Shown one piece after another: positions 25,971-34,970 of a stretch of 64,000 nucleotides of DNA. The notes beneath the pieces are model-generated. The model had not been told where the DNA came from, did no database searches, and was given only the letters and a program-made list of their open reading frames with translations. Numbering within the stretch: the first letter of the stretch is position 1; each line of letters starts with the position of its first letter. Where the stretch lies: positions 7,502,001-7,566,000 of the forward strand of contig NZ_FYEY01000001.1 in assembly GCF_900187385.1 (NCBI RefSeq), written 5' to 3'. The translations under genes were made by a program, and so were the position numbers. The DNA is from Streptomyces sp. 2114.4. GTDB lineage: Bacteria > Actinomycetota > Actinomycetes > Streptomycetales > Streptomycetaceae.

Positions 25971-26453
25971 TCAGCCGACGGGCAGGGCCCCCAGCAGCAG
26001 CCCGGCGACCAGCACCACGTACGTGCCGAGGGTCACCGCCGTGGTGGAGACCACGGTGGCCGCCAATGGCTGGCGGACCAGCTGATAGGCGATCAGGCCG
26101 GGCACGATGAAGCCCAGGGTCTGCGCGGTGTACAGGAGCGGGAACTCGTGCTGGAGGGCGAGCATCACCGTGGTCTGGAGCAGTACGGCGGACAGCACCA
26201 CGGCGGCGAACAGCCGCTTTCCGTAAAGGATCACATGACGCTGGAGGAGCTTGGTCGCGGCGAGGGTGAGGGCCGTGACGCCGATCATCATCGCGGCCCG
26301 GACCACATCGGTGACCAGGGTCAGTGCCAGCCAGCCGGGGGTGATCATGCCGCCGGGGGAGAGGTTGGTGGTCAGATAGCAGATCAGCGAGAAGAGCAGT
26401 CCGAGGGCGATCCCCAGTGCGGCGGTCTGCGGAGTGACGATGACGGGGATCAC
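25971..26453 (-). CDS. pgsC: Poly-gamma-glutamate synthase subunit PgsC/CapC
   Basis: This 160-residue membrane protein has about four or five hydrophobic segments. The opening GIALGLLFSLICYLTTNLSPGGMITPGWLAL is typical of PgsC/CapC, the small membrane partner of the PgsB ligase. GTG 26453 overlaps the pgsB stop by 4 bp (GTGA), so translation is coupled. The PgsB-PgsC pair makes or passes a gamma-linked glutamate polymer across the membrane. A PgsA/CapA gene is not found next to it. Confidence 0.9.
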   Translation of the reverse strand: MIPVIVTPQTAALGIALGLLFSLICYLTTNLSPGGMITPGWLALTLVTDVVRAAMMIGVTALTLAATKLLQRHVILYGKRLFAAVVLSAVLLQTTVMLALQHEFPLLYTAQTLGFIVPGLIAYQLVRQPLAATVVSTTAVTLGTYVVLVAGLLLGALPVG

Positions 26454-27796
26454 AGCGGGTTCCTTGCGGTTTCGTACCGGGCGTCGGCAGGGGCATCGGC
26501 ATGGGCGGAGGAGGGGCCTTGGGCGTGTGCGCCGGACGTCGGGCCGTTCATCGACCCCACCCAGCTGTACGGCTCCGCCTCGGGCGGGTGCGCGACCGGA
26601 AGCGGCTCGTCGGTGTGGTCCGGGGGCAGCTTGCCGAGGTGGTCCAGGAGGAGTTCGCCCTGGCCGTGGATATTGCCGACGGCCACCAGCGAGGAATCCG
26701 GGGCCAGTTCGGCGAGGACGGCGTGGGTCAGCTCCTGCGCGTCGCGCCGGTCGCCGCCCAGGTCCACCACCCGTCCCGGCGAGCCCGGCGGGATGCCGTC
26801 GCGGGCACTCTTGGTGGGGTGCCCGATGAGGAAGACCGTCTCGGGGGCCAGGTCGGGGACGATCGCTCCCATCTGCCCATTGCGTTCCACCCGGTCCGGG
26901 CGGCAGTTGATGACGAGGTTCAGCGGGCGGCGGATCGCCCCGAGTTCCTCCAGCTGACGGACGTTCATCAACGTCGACTCGGGGTCGTTCGCGGCGAAGA
27001 CATTGGCGAAGCGCAGCCGCTTGCCGTCCGGTGTGCGGTAGCGCTCGACGGAGAGCACGCCGGGGTCCGGCGGCGCCTCCCGCATACCGCGCAGGGCGGT
27101 GGCCCGGTCCACACCGAGCAGTTCGGCCACGGCCAGCGCGATGGCGACGTTCTCCTTGAACGTGAACCAACTGAACTCGCGCAGCTCCTCGTCGGTGACC
27201 GACTCCGGATCGACGGCGATCAGCCGGCACCGCCGCTTGTCCGCCTCCTCTTCGAGGATGTGCAGCCGCTCCTGCTCGGCGGTGACGCAGACCCCGTCGA
27301 ACGGCATCGACCGGGACAGCGAGCGGGCGACATCGTCCAGCGTCGGCCCCATTTCGGCGAGGTGGTCCTCGCGCACGTTGCACAGCACGCCGATGGTGGA
27401 GCGGATCAGCTTCTCCTGGTTGACCTCCTGCAGCGCGGGCATCACCGCCATGCACTCGATCACCAGGGCGTGCGGCCGGTACGCCGCCGCGCGCCGGACG
27501 ATGCCGATCTGCTCGACGACGTTCGCGATGCCGAACTTCCGGTACACCGGCTCCTCGGTGGCGTCCGGGTGGATGAACCGGGCAGCGGTGCCGGTGGTCT
27601 TGGCCACGGTGACCAGACCGCCGCCGCGCAGCGCCCCCGCGCACAGCCGGGTGATCGAGCTCTTGCCGCGAATGCCGTTGACCAGCACCCGGGTGGGTAT
27701 CTGCGCCAGCGCGGCGTAGTGGCGCCGCTGCTCCAGCACGCCGGCGACCAGCAGCACGGCACAGCTCAGCAGCAGGACAACATAGAGGAAAAGCAC
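26450..27796 (-). CDS. pgsB: Poly-gamma-glutamate synthase PgsB/CapB
   Basis: This 448-residue ATP-dependent amide ligase is of the Mur-ligase-like PgsB/CapB family. An N-terminal membrane segment (residues 1-20) is followed by the P-loop GIRGKSSI (41-48), ATEEPVYRKFG, and the Mur-type blocks IECMAVMPALQEVNQEKLI and NVREDHLAEMGPT. A Pro/Ala-rich tail of about 45 residues follows the catalytic part. GTG 27796 follows a GAAGGA site and lies 16 bp after the sensor-like gene. It should polymerise glutamate through gamma bonds together with PgsC. Confidence 0.9.
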   Translation of the reverse strand: MLFLYVVLLLSCAVLLVAGVLEQRRHYAALAQIPTRVLVNGIRGKSSITRLCAGALRGGGLVTVAKTTGTAARFIHPDATEEPVYRKFGIANVVEQIGIVRRAAAYRPHALVIECMAVMPALQEVNQEKLIRSTIGVLCNVREDHLAEMGPTLDDVARSLSRSMPFDGVCVTAEQERLHILEEEADKRRCRLIAVDPESVTDEELREFSWFTFKENVAIALAVAELLGVDRATALRGMREAPPDPGVLSVERYRTPDGKRLRFANVFAANDPESTLMNVRQLEELGAIRRPLNLVINCRPDRVERNGQMGAIVPDLAPETVFLIGHPTKSARDGIPPGSPGRVVDLGGDRRDAQELTHAVLAELAPDSSLVAVGNIHGQGELLLDHLGKLPPDHTDEPLPVAHPPEAEPYSWVGSMNGPTSGAHAQGPSSAHADAPADARYETARNPL

Positions 27797-27812
27797 GTCG
27801 GTCGATCCTTCA

Positions 27813-30137
27813 CTACGGTGCGCTGCCGCACTGGAACGAGGGGGCAGGGACAGCGGCCAGACCGGATCCCGCGCCACGGTCCCGCTCCACCAGCGCCTGC
27901 CGGAGCAGTTCCAGACTGCGGGTGACCGAACCGCACTCGTCGTGGTGGACCGGGAACAGCACGGTGCGGCGGTCACCGGCGGCCAGCCGTTCCGCGCATC
28001 CGGTGAGCGTGCGCAGCGGTCTGACCACCACGATGTGCAGCCAGCCCAGGCAGGCGCCGCCCGCGGTCAGGGCGAGCAGTCCGGCCAGCATGGTGCGTGC
28101 CTGGACCTGATATGCCGCCAGTTTGAGCGCCGCGGCCGGCTCGGCGGAGACCACCCGCCAGCCGAGTCCGGCGGCAGGCCCCTTCTGTGCCAGTGGCGCG
28201 GCGGCCGCGACCGACAGGCCCTCGCCCGGGGAGGTCCCCGCGTGCAGTACGGCCGATGCCGACTTGCCCGCGCCGCCGGGGGCCGCGTCGGTCTTCGCCA
28301 CCAGACGGGTGAGGCGCCGGCTGGGAAGGGACTGGAAGGCTTCAAAGCCGACGCTCGCCGCAAGCACTCTGTGGCGCTCGTCGGTCAGCCACACGCTGCC
28401 GAGCCCGGGCCGGGAAACCAGGTCGTCCAACGCGTCCACGCCGATCTCCGCGACGACGACAGCCGGGGCGGTGTCCTCGGCCTTCTTGGCGCCCTTGGCC
28501 TTCCCGGGCGCCGGGATCCGGGCGTAGGCGGCGATCGCCGGGATCTTGCCCGACGTGTTGACCTGGGTGATCCCCTCGCCGGTCGGCGGGACGAGGGTGC
28601 GCACCGGCGGCTTGCCCACCTGCTGCACGAGGGCACCGGTGCGGTCCAGCACATACAGCGACCGGAACGTGGGGTGGTCGGCGCGTTCGCGCCGCAGCAC
28701 CTCCGCCGCCCGCTCGCGTGACGCACCGGAGAGGGCCGACGCCGCCGCCGCGAGGTCGGTGCGGCTCCCGCCGAGGGACCGCTGCACCCGGTCGGCGGCG
28801 GCCTCGGTGCGTGCCTGTTGATCGGCGACGGCGGCTGCCGGTACGGCCTTGGCCGCCGGTACCCGGTTGAGCAGGAACAGTAGCGGCACCCCCCACACGG
28901 CGATCACGAGGGCGCAGACGAGCACCAGCGCCCGGACGCCGGGACGGCGCCGCACCTCCTGCTCCGGCTCCGGCCCCGTCTCGCCGAGCAGTTGGCGGCG
29001 TATCGACTCCAGCGCCCGGCCGGCCCTGCCGGGCTCGCCGAACCCGAGAGCCGGCACCGGCCGCGCCAACTCCGCACGCTCCTCCGGCACTTCGCCGACA
29101 CCCCTGGCCAGCCGGGCGGCGGACAGATGCAGCCGCAGCAGCGGACGCTGCATCGTGCCCCACAGCACCAGGGTGACCAGCACGGCGATCACCACCAGCA
29201 CACCCGCGGCCACCAGGGCGAACCACATGTGGTCGGCTCCCGTCTTCGCCGGAGCCACCTCCCGGGCCGTCAGGACGGTCAGTCCCAGGCCGGAGGCGTC
29301 GTCCTTGCCGTCCGCCGCGGCGACCGAGGCCCACCCCGTGACCCTGCGCAGCCCGTGGTGACCGTCACCGAGCACGCTGCCCGAGACGTCGCCGGTGGGA
29401 ACGCCGGTGTTCGCGGCGTTCGCCGCAGCGGCAGGCAGCGTGCGGTGGCCGGTAGCGGCCGCCAGGGTCGCGCCGGTGGTGGGGGCGGAAGCACACACCT
29501 TGCCGTTCCGGTCCACCAGTTGTCCGGTGCGCCCCGCTCCGTACACCGCTGGAGCAGCGACCTTTTCGGAGACGACAAACAGGAGTCCGCGTTCCTCCGC
29601 GTCCTGATTCCCTCTCAGGTCCCCCGCCTGATCCTGGTTCTCGTCCTGCTTGCGGTCCGCGACGGGGACGTTCACCCGGGCGAAGAGCAACAGCCGCGGT
29701 GCGCCAGTGCCGGAAGCGACCACCCGGGGCGCGATGTTGCCGGTATCGGGCCGCGCCAGATCCTTCGCATCCACCCCGGTCAGCGGCACCTTCTCCCCGC
29801 TGGCCGCCAGCGGTTTGCCGGTGCGCGGGTCGAGCAGCACACCGCCCGCCGCAGGGTGCCCGGCGGGGAGAAGGGACCGCAGAACTGTCGCCGGTTTGCT
29901 GCTGCCGGCGGGTGTGGCCGACGCCGCAGAGCGGCGCACGGCCCTGGCACTTGCGTTGATGGAGGTCCCGACCGAGTCGGCGGCATCCTGGGCGATCTGG
30001 CGTTCCGCGTCGCTCAGGGCCTGGGGCACATCCTGTTCGTGAACGGTACCGAGACCAAGAGCGGTCAACGCGGAAACGGCCAGCAGGCCGCAGAGCAGTG
30101 CGGCGATCGGTGGGCGGACGCCTCCGAGCATGGGCAT
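27813..30137 (-). CDS. Two-sensor-domain membrane protein with HAMP-like end, heading the pgsBC operon
   Basis: This 774-residue protein has four predicted membrane segments (about 10-30, 303-328, 400-425, 682-704) and two large extracytoplasmic sensor regions (about 31-300 and 426-680) resembling Cache-type folds. After the last membrane segment comes a HAMP-like stretch (RPLRTLTGCAERLAAGDR). There is no kinase, cyclase or chemotaxis output domain, so it is not a classical signalling protein. Its stop is 16 bp before pgsB, so it is probably the first gene of the operon and may couple external cues to polymer synthesis or take the place of PgsA as the extracytoplasmic partner. Confidence 0.7.
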   Translation of the reverse strand: MPMLGGVRPPIAALLCGLLAVSALTALGLGTVHEQDVPQALSDAERQIAQDAADSVGTSINASARAVRRSAASATPAGSSKPATVLRSLLPAGHPAAGGVLLDPRTGKPLAASGEKVPLTGVDAKDLARPDTGNIAPRVVASGTGAPRLLLFARVNVPVADRKQDENQDQAGDLRGNQDAEERGLLFVVSEKVAAPAVYGAGRTGQLVDRNGKVCASAPTTGATLAAATGHRTLPAAAANAANTGVPTGDVSGSVLGDGHHGLRRVTGWASVAAADGKDDASGLGLTVLTAREVAPAKTGADHMWFALVAAGVLVVIAVLVTLVLWGTMQRPLLRLHLSAARLARGVGEVPEERAELARPVPALGFGEPGRAGRALESIRRQLLGETGPEPEQEVRRRPGVRALVLVCALVIAVWGVPLLFLLNRVPAAKAVPAAAVADQQARTEAAADRVQRSLGGSRTDLAAAASALSGASRERAAEVLRRERADHPTFRSLYVLDRTGALVQQVGKPPVRTLVPPTGEGITQVNTSGKIPAIAAYARIPAPGKAKGAKKAEDTAPAVVVAEIGVDALDDLVSRPGLGSVWLTDERHRVLAASVGFEAFQSLPSRRLTRLVAKTDAAPGGAGKSASAVLHAGTSPGEGLSVAAAAPLAQKGPAAGLGWRVVSAEPAAALKLAAYQVQARTMLAGLLALTAGGACLGWLHIVVVRPLRTLTGCAERLAAGDRRTVLFPVHHDECGSVTRSLELLRQALVERDRGAGSGLAAVPAPSFQCGSAP

Positions 30138-30237
30138 GTCGGCGCGGCGTCGGGTGCGGTGCGGACGGGGTGCGCGGGCAACGGCGTGCAGGACAGCGTC
30201 CTCTCGGAATGTGGGGAATGGCCGTGCGGCAACTCAA

Positions 30238-30253
30238 CCAGTATGAATACTGG
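30238..30253. promoter_or_regulatory. Palindromic operator over the pgs operon promoter
   Basis: CCAGTATGAATACTGG has perfect 7-bp arms (CCAGTAT and ATACTGG) around a 2-bp centre. It sits across the -10 hexamer of the promoter below, the expected place for a repressor. No regulator gene adjoins it, so the cognate protein is unknown. Confidence 0.55.
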
Positions 30254-30272
30254 GAACACAGGATAATCACAA
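30244..30272 (-). promoter_or_regulatory. Promoter of the sensor-pgsBC operon
   Basis: Read leftward, a -35 hexamer TTGTGA (30272-30267) and a -10 hexamer TATTCA (30249-30244) stand 17 bp apart, about 107 bp before the ATG at 30137. This matches the vegetative sigma consensus well for Streptomyces. Confidence 0.5.
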
Positions 30273-30289
30273 GGGTGTTCGTTCTGTGC

Positions 30290-31128
30290 CCTCTATGCCG
30301 GTCCCATACGGCTCTTGGCTCAACTCGCCCTGAGAAGCGGCCGCTTACACGGTCTCGACCTCGTCCCGGCGTCCGGAATTTCCCACGCAACAGCCGACAG
30401 GGTCGTTTGCCCCTTCGTTCCCCGTCTGCATTCGATCCCTCACGCACAGTCGCGGTTGCGGCCGAAGGCAGCCACCGAAACTGCCCCTTCCCGAGAAAAT
30501 ACGCAATTCCACAGGGGGCGGTCGTCTCGGTCAGCAGTTACGAACTGCCGCGTAATAAAAGCGCTCAGTGAAAGCGGTGAGCAAAGTCGAAGCAAACCTG
30601 GATCCGATGGCCACCACCATGCGAGGGCGTGAACCAGCCACCTTTCGCAGAGGCGTGCTGGCCGGGGCTGACGCTCCTTCAGTCAACGCACTGAGGCAAC
30701 GAAACGGTCGTGCGCGTCCGGCCTCCCCCGGCTTGGGCCTTGCTGCTGCAACTGGTTGCCCGGGGATACCGAGTGGCCCGGCGCCGACAACTGTCACCGG
30801 CCGCACCAGGGGATTTCCCCTTCGCGCATCCCGCACGGACACTCCACGTTGCTCAACTCGGTGGCATGCACCACCAGCGCCGACAGGCAGCGCCCAGCGC
30901 ATTGGGGTCCAGCGCAAAAGGCCGGTCACAGGGGCCCGGCGACGGGCGGTGTACGAAGCCGACACCGCGCAATTCCGGACGCGTCATGAGCGCTCACCTC
31001 ACCCACCGCCGTGGATAACTCCCCGCACTATCAAGTGGGTTGGTCGGGCCACGGCAAAACTGCATATACGATGACCGCCAGCCGATCGCTGATCACGTGT
31101 CGATCACCACCATGGAGGGGGGCTGCCC
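30290..31128. other. Gene-poor region upstream of the secreted hydrolase
   Basis: About 840 bp of lower GC content without a convincing gene. Several open frames exist on both strands but none has Streptomyces codon bias or a ribosome site. One leftward frame near 30850-30940 shows a Cys-containing stretch (VECPCGMREGEIPWC) that might be a decayed coding fragment. A -10-like TATACG (near 31065) may belong to the downstream hydrolase. Confidence 0.35.
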
Positions 31129-32388
31129 ATGAAGCACGCACGAAGGCGCCACAGCCGGTTGCGCACCCGGGTCGCCGGCACCACAGGACTACTGACCCTC
31201 GCCCTGGGCGCCGGGATCGCGCCGGCCACCGCCGCGGAGAAGACCGCCCATGCGCCCATGGCCGCGGCGGCGGCCTTGGACACAGCGGCGTCCGCGGACA
31301 CGGAAGCGGCCGTGGAACCGCCCCAAGCCCCGGGCCAGCTGACTCTCCCTGCTCCGACCGGTCGCCATCGCGTCGGGACGGTCGACCTCCACCTGCGCGA
31401 CTCGTCCCGCATGGATCCGTGGGTGCCCGGACAGCAACGCGAGCTGATGGTCTCGCTGTGGTACCCGGCGACGAACACGAGCCAGTACCCCGCCGCACTC
31501 CTCCCCAACAGCCAGCAGGTGCTGCCGGGCGGGGTGACCCTGCCCACCACGGCCGGGCACACCGGCGCCCCGGTCGCCCGCAAGGACGGCAAGCTGCCGG
31601 TGCTGCTGTACTCGCCCGGCGGGCGTGGGAACCGTGCGACGGGTACGGCACTGGTTCAGGACCTGGCCAGCCGCGGCTACTTGGTCGTCACCATCGACCA
31701 CACCCACGACACCGGCGATGTGGTGTTCCCCGGCGGGCGACATGAGGTGAGCATGCTGCCGCCAGGCACCAAATCGCGCGACTTGATCGACGTCCGGGCG
31801 GCGGACAGCCACTTCGTCATCAACCAGCTGGCCGAGATCGCCCGCGGCCACAACCCGGACGTGGAACACAAGCCGCTCCCCCACGGGCTGACCCAGGCCG
31901 TGAGCACGAAGCACATCGGGATGTTCGGCGCTTCCCTCGGCGGCGGATCAGTGGCCGCCGCCATGCACGCGGACTCCAGGATCGACGCCGGCGTGAACCT
32001 GGACGGCCAGCTCTTCGGCCGGTCGGAACACCAGCGGCTCGACCGCCCCTACATGCTGTTCAGTTCCGAGCACCACAACCGCAACACCGACCCGAGCTGG
32101 GCGCGGCTCTGGGAAAACCTGCACGGAGAGCGGCTCGACCTGAAGCTGCGCGGCTCCGGGCACAACTCCTTCGTCGACAACCAGGTCCTGTTCCCCCAGG
32201 CGCCGGGCGCATTCGGGATAACCCCGGAAGTAATGCAGCAGGCACTCGGCACGATCGACCCCAACCGCTCCATCGAGGTCCAACGCACCTATGTCGCCGC
32301 CTTCTTCGACAAGCACCTGCGCCACCAGCACAGCAGCCTCCTCGACGGCCCCTCGCGCCATTACCCGGAGGTCGACTTCGTCCGCTGA
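31129..32388 (+). CDS. Secreted alpha/beta hydrolase, PAF-acetylhydrolase-like
   Basis: This 419-residue protein has a long Sec-type signal peptide (residues 1-36, ending TATAAEKT). The hydrolase body shows the oxyanion region LYSPGGRGNRATGTALV, the nucleophile GMFGASLGGGSVAAAM (about residue 267), and a His in LRGSGHNSFVDNQ near residue 345. The pattern resembles the platelet-activating-factor acetylhydrolase/lipase subgroup of secreted actinobacterial esterases. Its ATG follows GGAGGGG at close spacing. It stands alone. The natural substrate (lipid ester, polyester or other) is not known. Confidence 0.82.
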   Translation: MKHARRRHSRLRTRVAGTTGLLTLALGAGIAPATAAEKTAHAPMAAAAALDTAASADTEAAVEPPQAPGQLTLPAPTGRHRVGTVDLHLRDSSRMDPWVPGQQRELMVSLWYPATNTSQYPAALLPNSQQVLPGGVTLPTTAGHTGAPVARKDGKLPVLLYSPGGRGNRATGTALVQDLASRGYLVVTIDHTHDTGDVVFPGGRHEVSMLPPGTKSRDLIDVRAADSHFVINQLAEIARGHNPDVEHKPLPHGLTQAVSTKHIGMFGASLGGGSVAAAMHADSRIDAGVNLDGQLFGRSEHQRLDRPYMLFSSEHHNRNTDPSWARLWENLHGERLDLKLRGSGHNSFVDNQVLFPQAPGAFGITPEVMQQALGTIDPNRSIEVQRTYVAAFFDKHLRHQHSSLLDGPSRHYPEVDFVR

Positions 32389-32559
32389 ACCGACCGGAGG
32401 CCACCGTCGGCAACTACACCGTCGGCCACTGCACGGGGCGACGGTATGCCGCGGCCGTACGCCCCGATCGCACGCCGACCTGCTGCAGACGCTCGACGGG
32501 TGCCCCGCGGCCCAGGCAGCAACGGACGAGCTTCGAGGGCAACCGAGCAAGGTGCACGA

Positions 32560-32905
32560 GGGCGTGGCACGACATCCGTTTCGATCCGCCAGGTTGCTGC
32601 GCATGATGACGCCACTGCTGGTGCCCAGGCGGCTCCACTGCCGTACCCGACGCGGTCCGACTACCGCAGCAAGGGCGTCCAGCCGCCCTTCTGGCCCACC
32701 AAGGACGACATCGCCGCCCACAATGCCACGGCGTGTCCATGAACCTCGTCTGGGCGGACTGGGAGTCAATGGATCCAGCCGGAAGCCGTCCGGCCAGTTC
32801 TTCGACCTGGCCGTTACTGAGTTCCACCGTCGGGACTCGGACTGGACCTGGGAGTGGGAGCGGGACGCAGTATTCGACCGTTATCGCGACACGGTCTCGC
32901 CGTGA
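32560..32905 (+). pseudogene. Shattered ORF of unknown family
   Basis: Three consecutive protein-like segments lie in three frames: SDYRSKGVQPPFWPTKDDIAAH (to about 32735), then SMNLVWADWESMDPAG (about 32735-32785), then GQFFDLAVTEFHRRDSDW ending at TGA 32905. Joined, they read as one C-terminal domain rich in Trp and acidic residues. The original gene seems to have suffered at least two indels. I do not recognise the family, and the 5' half is gone. Confidence 0.5.
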
Positions 32906-33072
32906 GTTGCACGGCGGTGGCTGCCCTGCATATCCGCAGTGCAGGGCTGCCACCGCCATGGACGGCTCCGGGTTGAAACCTGCCGGCTACGCCGCATCCG
33001 CCCGTTGCTACGGCGCAAAGCGTTATCCCGTAAATGATCTACGGCATCGCGGGTGACCTGATCGTTTCTCCG

Positions 33073-33290
33073 TCACCCGGCGAGGGTGAGGTTGTGCAGG
33101 CGTGTGATGCCGAGCATGGCGTGGTGTACGTCGTCTCCCTTGAGACGGTAATCGCTCATGATGTTCCAGGTCTTCATGCGGGCGAAGGCGTGCTCGACGC
33201 GGGCGCGGACCTTGCGGTGGGAGCTGTCGAGGTCCCCACGCTCGTCGCCCACGGCCGCCGCGACTGGTTCTTCCCTCCACCTGATTGAGT
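33073..33290 (-). mobile_element. IS transposase C-terminal remnant
   Basis: Read leftward to TGA 33075-33073, the frame gives SSHRKVRARVEHAFARMKTW followed by a typical ending (HHAMLGITRLHNLTLAG), the tail of an IS5-group DDE transposase in actinobacteria. The third acidic catalytic residue would lie in the RVEHAFARMK helix. The N-terminal part and the other end of the element are missing, so this is a dead fragment. Confidence 0.7.
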
Positions 33291-33384
33291 GTGGGTCAGC
33301 CCAAGCCGGCATCCGGCTGTCACCACCGCATCCCGAAGCATCACGATCCGTGACACTGCCCCGAACGTCCCCGAACGCAGGACA

Positions 33385-34221
33385 CTAGGGCCCCACCTGT
33401 CGCCAGTCCGTCACAAGGCCGGGGTTTGTGTGGTCCGCAGGGGTGACCCAGAAGGCTTTGCCCAGCTCAGCGCTGAACTGGGCGCCTGTCCGGCCGTCGC
33501 CGGAGGAGCGGCCGGTGAGCCGCCGTCCTATCCACGGCACCAGATGCTCGCGCGCGAAGCGCAGATCCCCGGCCCGCCGCGCACCCCAGCCCGGCGGTGG
33601 GGCGGCCGGCAGCGGTGCGTCCCAGTCCGACGCGGCGGGCAGTCCGAGCGCCTGCCAGACGGCCTCCGCCACCCTGAGGTGCCCCTCGGCGTTCAGGTGC
33701 AGCCGGTCATCGGCCCACATCCGCGGGTCGGACAGCGCCCGCGACGCATACAGGTCGACGACCACCGCACCGTGCCGCGCGGCCGTCTCGTCGATCCGTG
33801 CGAACAGCTGCTCCATCCGCGGCCGGAAGCGCTCCAGCACCGGCCCCTGCCGTCCCGGACTGCGCATCAGCACCAGCCGCCCGCCGCCCCGCGCCAGCAG
33901 GGCCGCGGCCTCCTCGAACCGCGCGCACACCCGGTCCACGTCGCACCGCGCGCGCAGAACGTCATTGAGCCCGCCGACCAGCGTGACCAGATCGGCGCCC
34001 ATCGAGGCGGCCGGCCCGCACTGCTCGTCGGCGATCTGCCCGATGAGCTTGCCGCGCACCGCGAGATTGGCGTACCGGAAACCGGGCGCGGCGGCCGCCA
34101 GCCGGGCGGCGAGCAGATCGGCCCAGCCGCGGTACGAGCCGTCCGGGAGCCCGTCGGACATCCCCTCGGTGAAGCTGTCGCCGACCGCGACGAAACTGGT
34201 GTAGTGAGCATTCATTCCCAT
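33385..34221 (-). CDS. SGNH/GDSL-type hydrolase
   Basis: This 278-residue cytoplasmic hydrolase has all SGNH blocks: GDSFTEGMSDG (catalytic Ser), the Gly of block II near YANLAVRGKLIG, VTLVGGLNDVLR (Asn of block III) and DRLHLNAEGHLRVA (Asp/His of block V). The last 35 or so residues after RRLTGRSSGDGR read like an unrelated tail and end 95 bp from the transposase remnant, so the 3' end may have been replaced. It starts at ATG 34221 and is divergent from a TetR gene with a long palindrome between them. Confidence 0.85.
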   Translation of the reverse strand: MGMNAHYTSFVAVGDSFTEGMSDGLPDGSYRGWADLLAARLAAAAPGFRYANLAVRGKLIGQIADEQCGPAASMGADLVTLVGGLNDVLRARCDVDRVCARFEEAAALLARGGGRLVLMRSPGRQGPVLERFRPRMEQLFARIDETAARHGAVVVDLYASRALSDPRMWADDRLHLNAEGHLRVAEAVWQALGLPAASDWDAPLPAAPPPGWGARRAGDLRFAREHLVPWIGRRLTGRSSGDGRTGAQFSAELGKAFWVTPADHTNPGLVTDWRQVGP

Positions 34222-34240
34222 GGCGCGGTGATCCTACCGT

Positions 34241-34264
34241 TCGCCATACCGAGCGGTATGGCGA
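34241..34264. promoter_or_regulatory. 24-bp palindromic TetR operator
   Basis: TCGCCATACCG and CGGTATGGCGA are exact 11-bp complements around a 2-bp AG centre. The site lies between the SGNH hydrolase (start 34221) and the TetR gene (start 34347). Its core ACCGAGCGGT is almost the same as the paired sites in front of the FAD-oxidoreductase gene. Confidence 0.7.
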
Positions 34265-34346
34265 GGTTCACGGCGGTGCGCCCGGCACCTGCGGTGTACG
34301 GTCTGAAGTCGTCGTCAGGGCGAGGAAAGGTGCAGGTGGAAACGCG

Positions 34347-34970
34347 ATGACTGCTCGCCGGGAGGCTGGACCCGACGCGCTGACCTTCACCGAACGGGGC
34401 CGCCGCCAACAGCTCATCGAAGCCACCATCGACCTGATCTCCACCCGCGGTTACCCCGCCACCTCGCTGTCGGCGATCGCCGAGCGCGCCGGGCTGTCCA
34501 AGGCCGCGGTGCTCTACCACTTCTCCTCGAAGGACAACCTGACCCGGGCGGCACTGGAGCAGGTGATGGAGCAGTTCCGCGCCCACGTCGGCGAGCGGGT
34601 GGCGCGGGCGGCCGGCCCGCGGGACGCGATCGTCGCCTACGTACGGGCGATGATCGGCTACCAGCAGGCCCACCGCCGCCAGGTACGCGTGATCACCGAG
34701 ATGCTGCTCGACGACGAGGGGGGCACCCGGCTCAAGACGCCCGGCTCGCACGACACCCACGGCCGCTGGCAGGCCCTCGCCACATTGCTGACGGAGGGTC
34801 AGGAGGCGGGAGTCTTCCGGAAGTTCGATGTCCGGGTCGTTGCCCTGGCGATCGGTGGGGCGATCGACGGGGTGATCGCGCACTGGCTGGTCCATCCGGA
34901 CCTCGACCTGGACGCCGCGGCCGCGGAGCTGGAGGGGTTCGCCCTCAGCGCGATCGAGCCCCGGGCGTGA
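34347..34970 (+). CDS. TetR family regulator
   Basis: This 207-residue regulator has an HTH at about residues 18-64 (ATIDLISTRGYPATSLSAIAERAG, then LSKAAVLYHFSSKDNL). The C-terminal ligand-binding helices include QVRVITEMLLDDEGG. Its 3' end overlaps the opposing FAD-oxidoreductase gene by 26 bp. A 24-bp palindrome in its own leader indicates autoregulation, and the same core appears twice before the FAD gene, so it probably controls that gene and the SGNH hydrolase as well. Confidence 0.88.
   Translation: MTARREAGPDALTFTERGRRQQLIEATIDLISTRGYPATSLSAIAERAGLSKAAVLYHFSSKDNLTRAALEQVMEQFRAHVGERVARAAGPRDAIVAYVRAMIGYQQAHRRQVRVITEMLLDDEGGTRLKTPGSHDTHGRWQALATLLTEGQEAGVFRKFDVRVVALAIGGAIDGVIAHWLVHPDLDLDAAAAELEGFALSAIEPRA

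Noticed and set aside
30531..30965. A 144-codon leftward ORF in the gap after the pgs promoter.
   Set aside because: Composition is unlike the neighbouring genes, and there is no ribosome site or recognisable domain.
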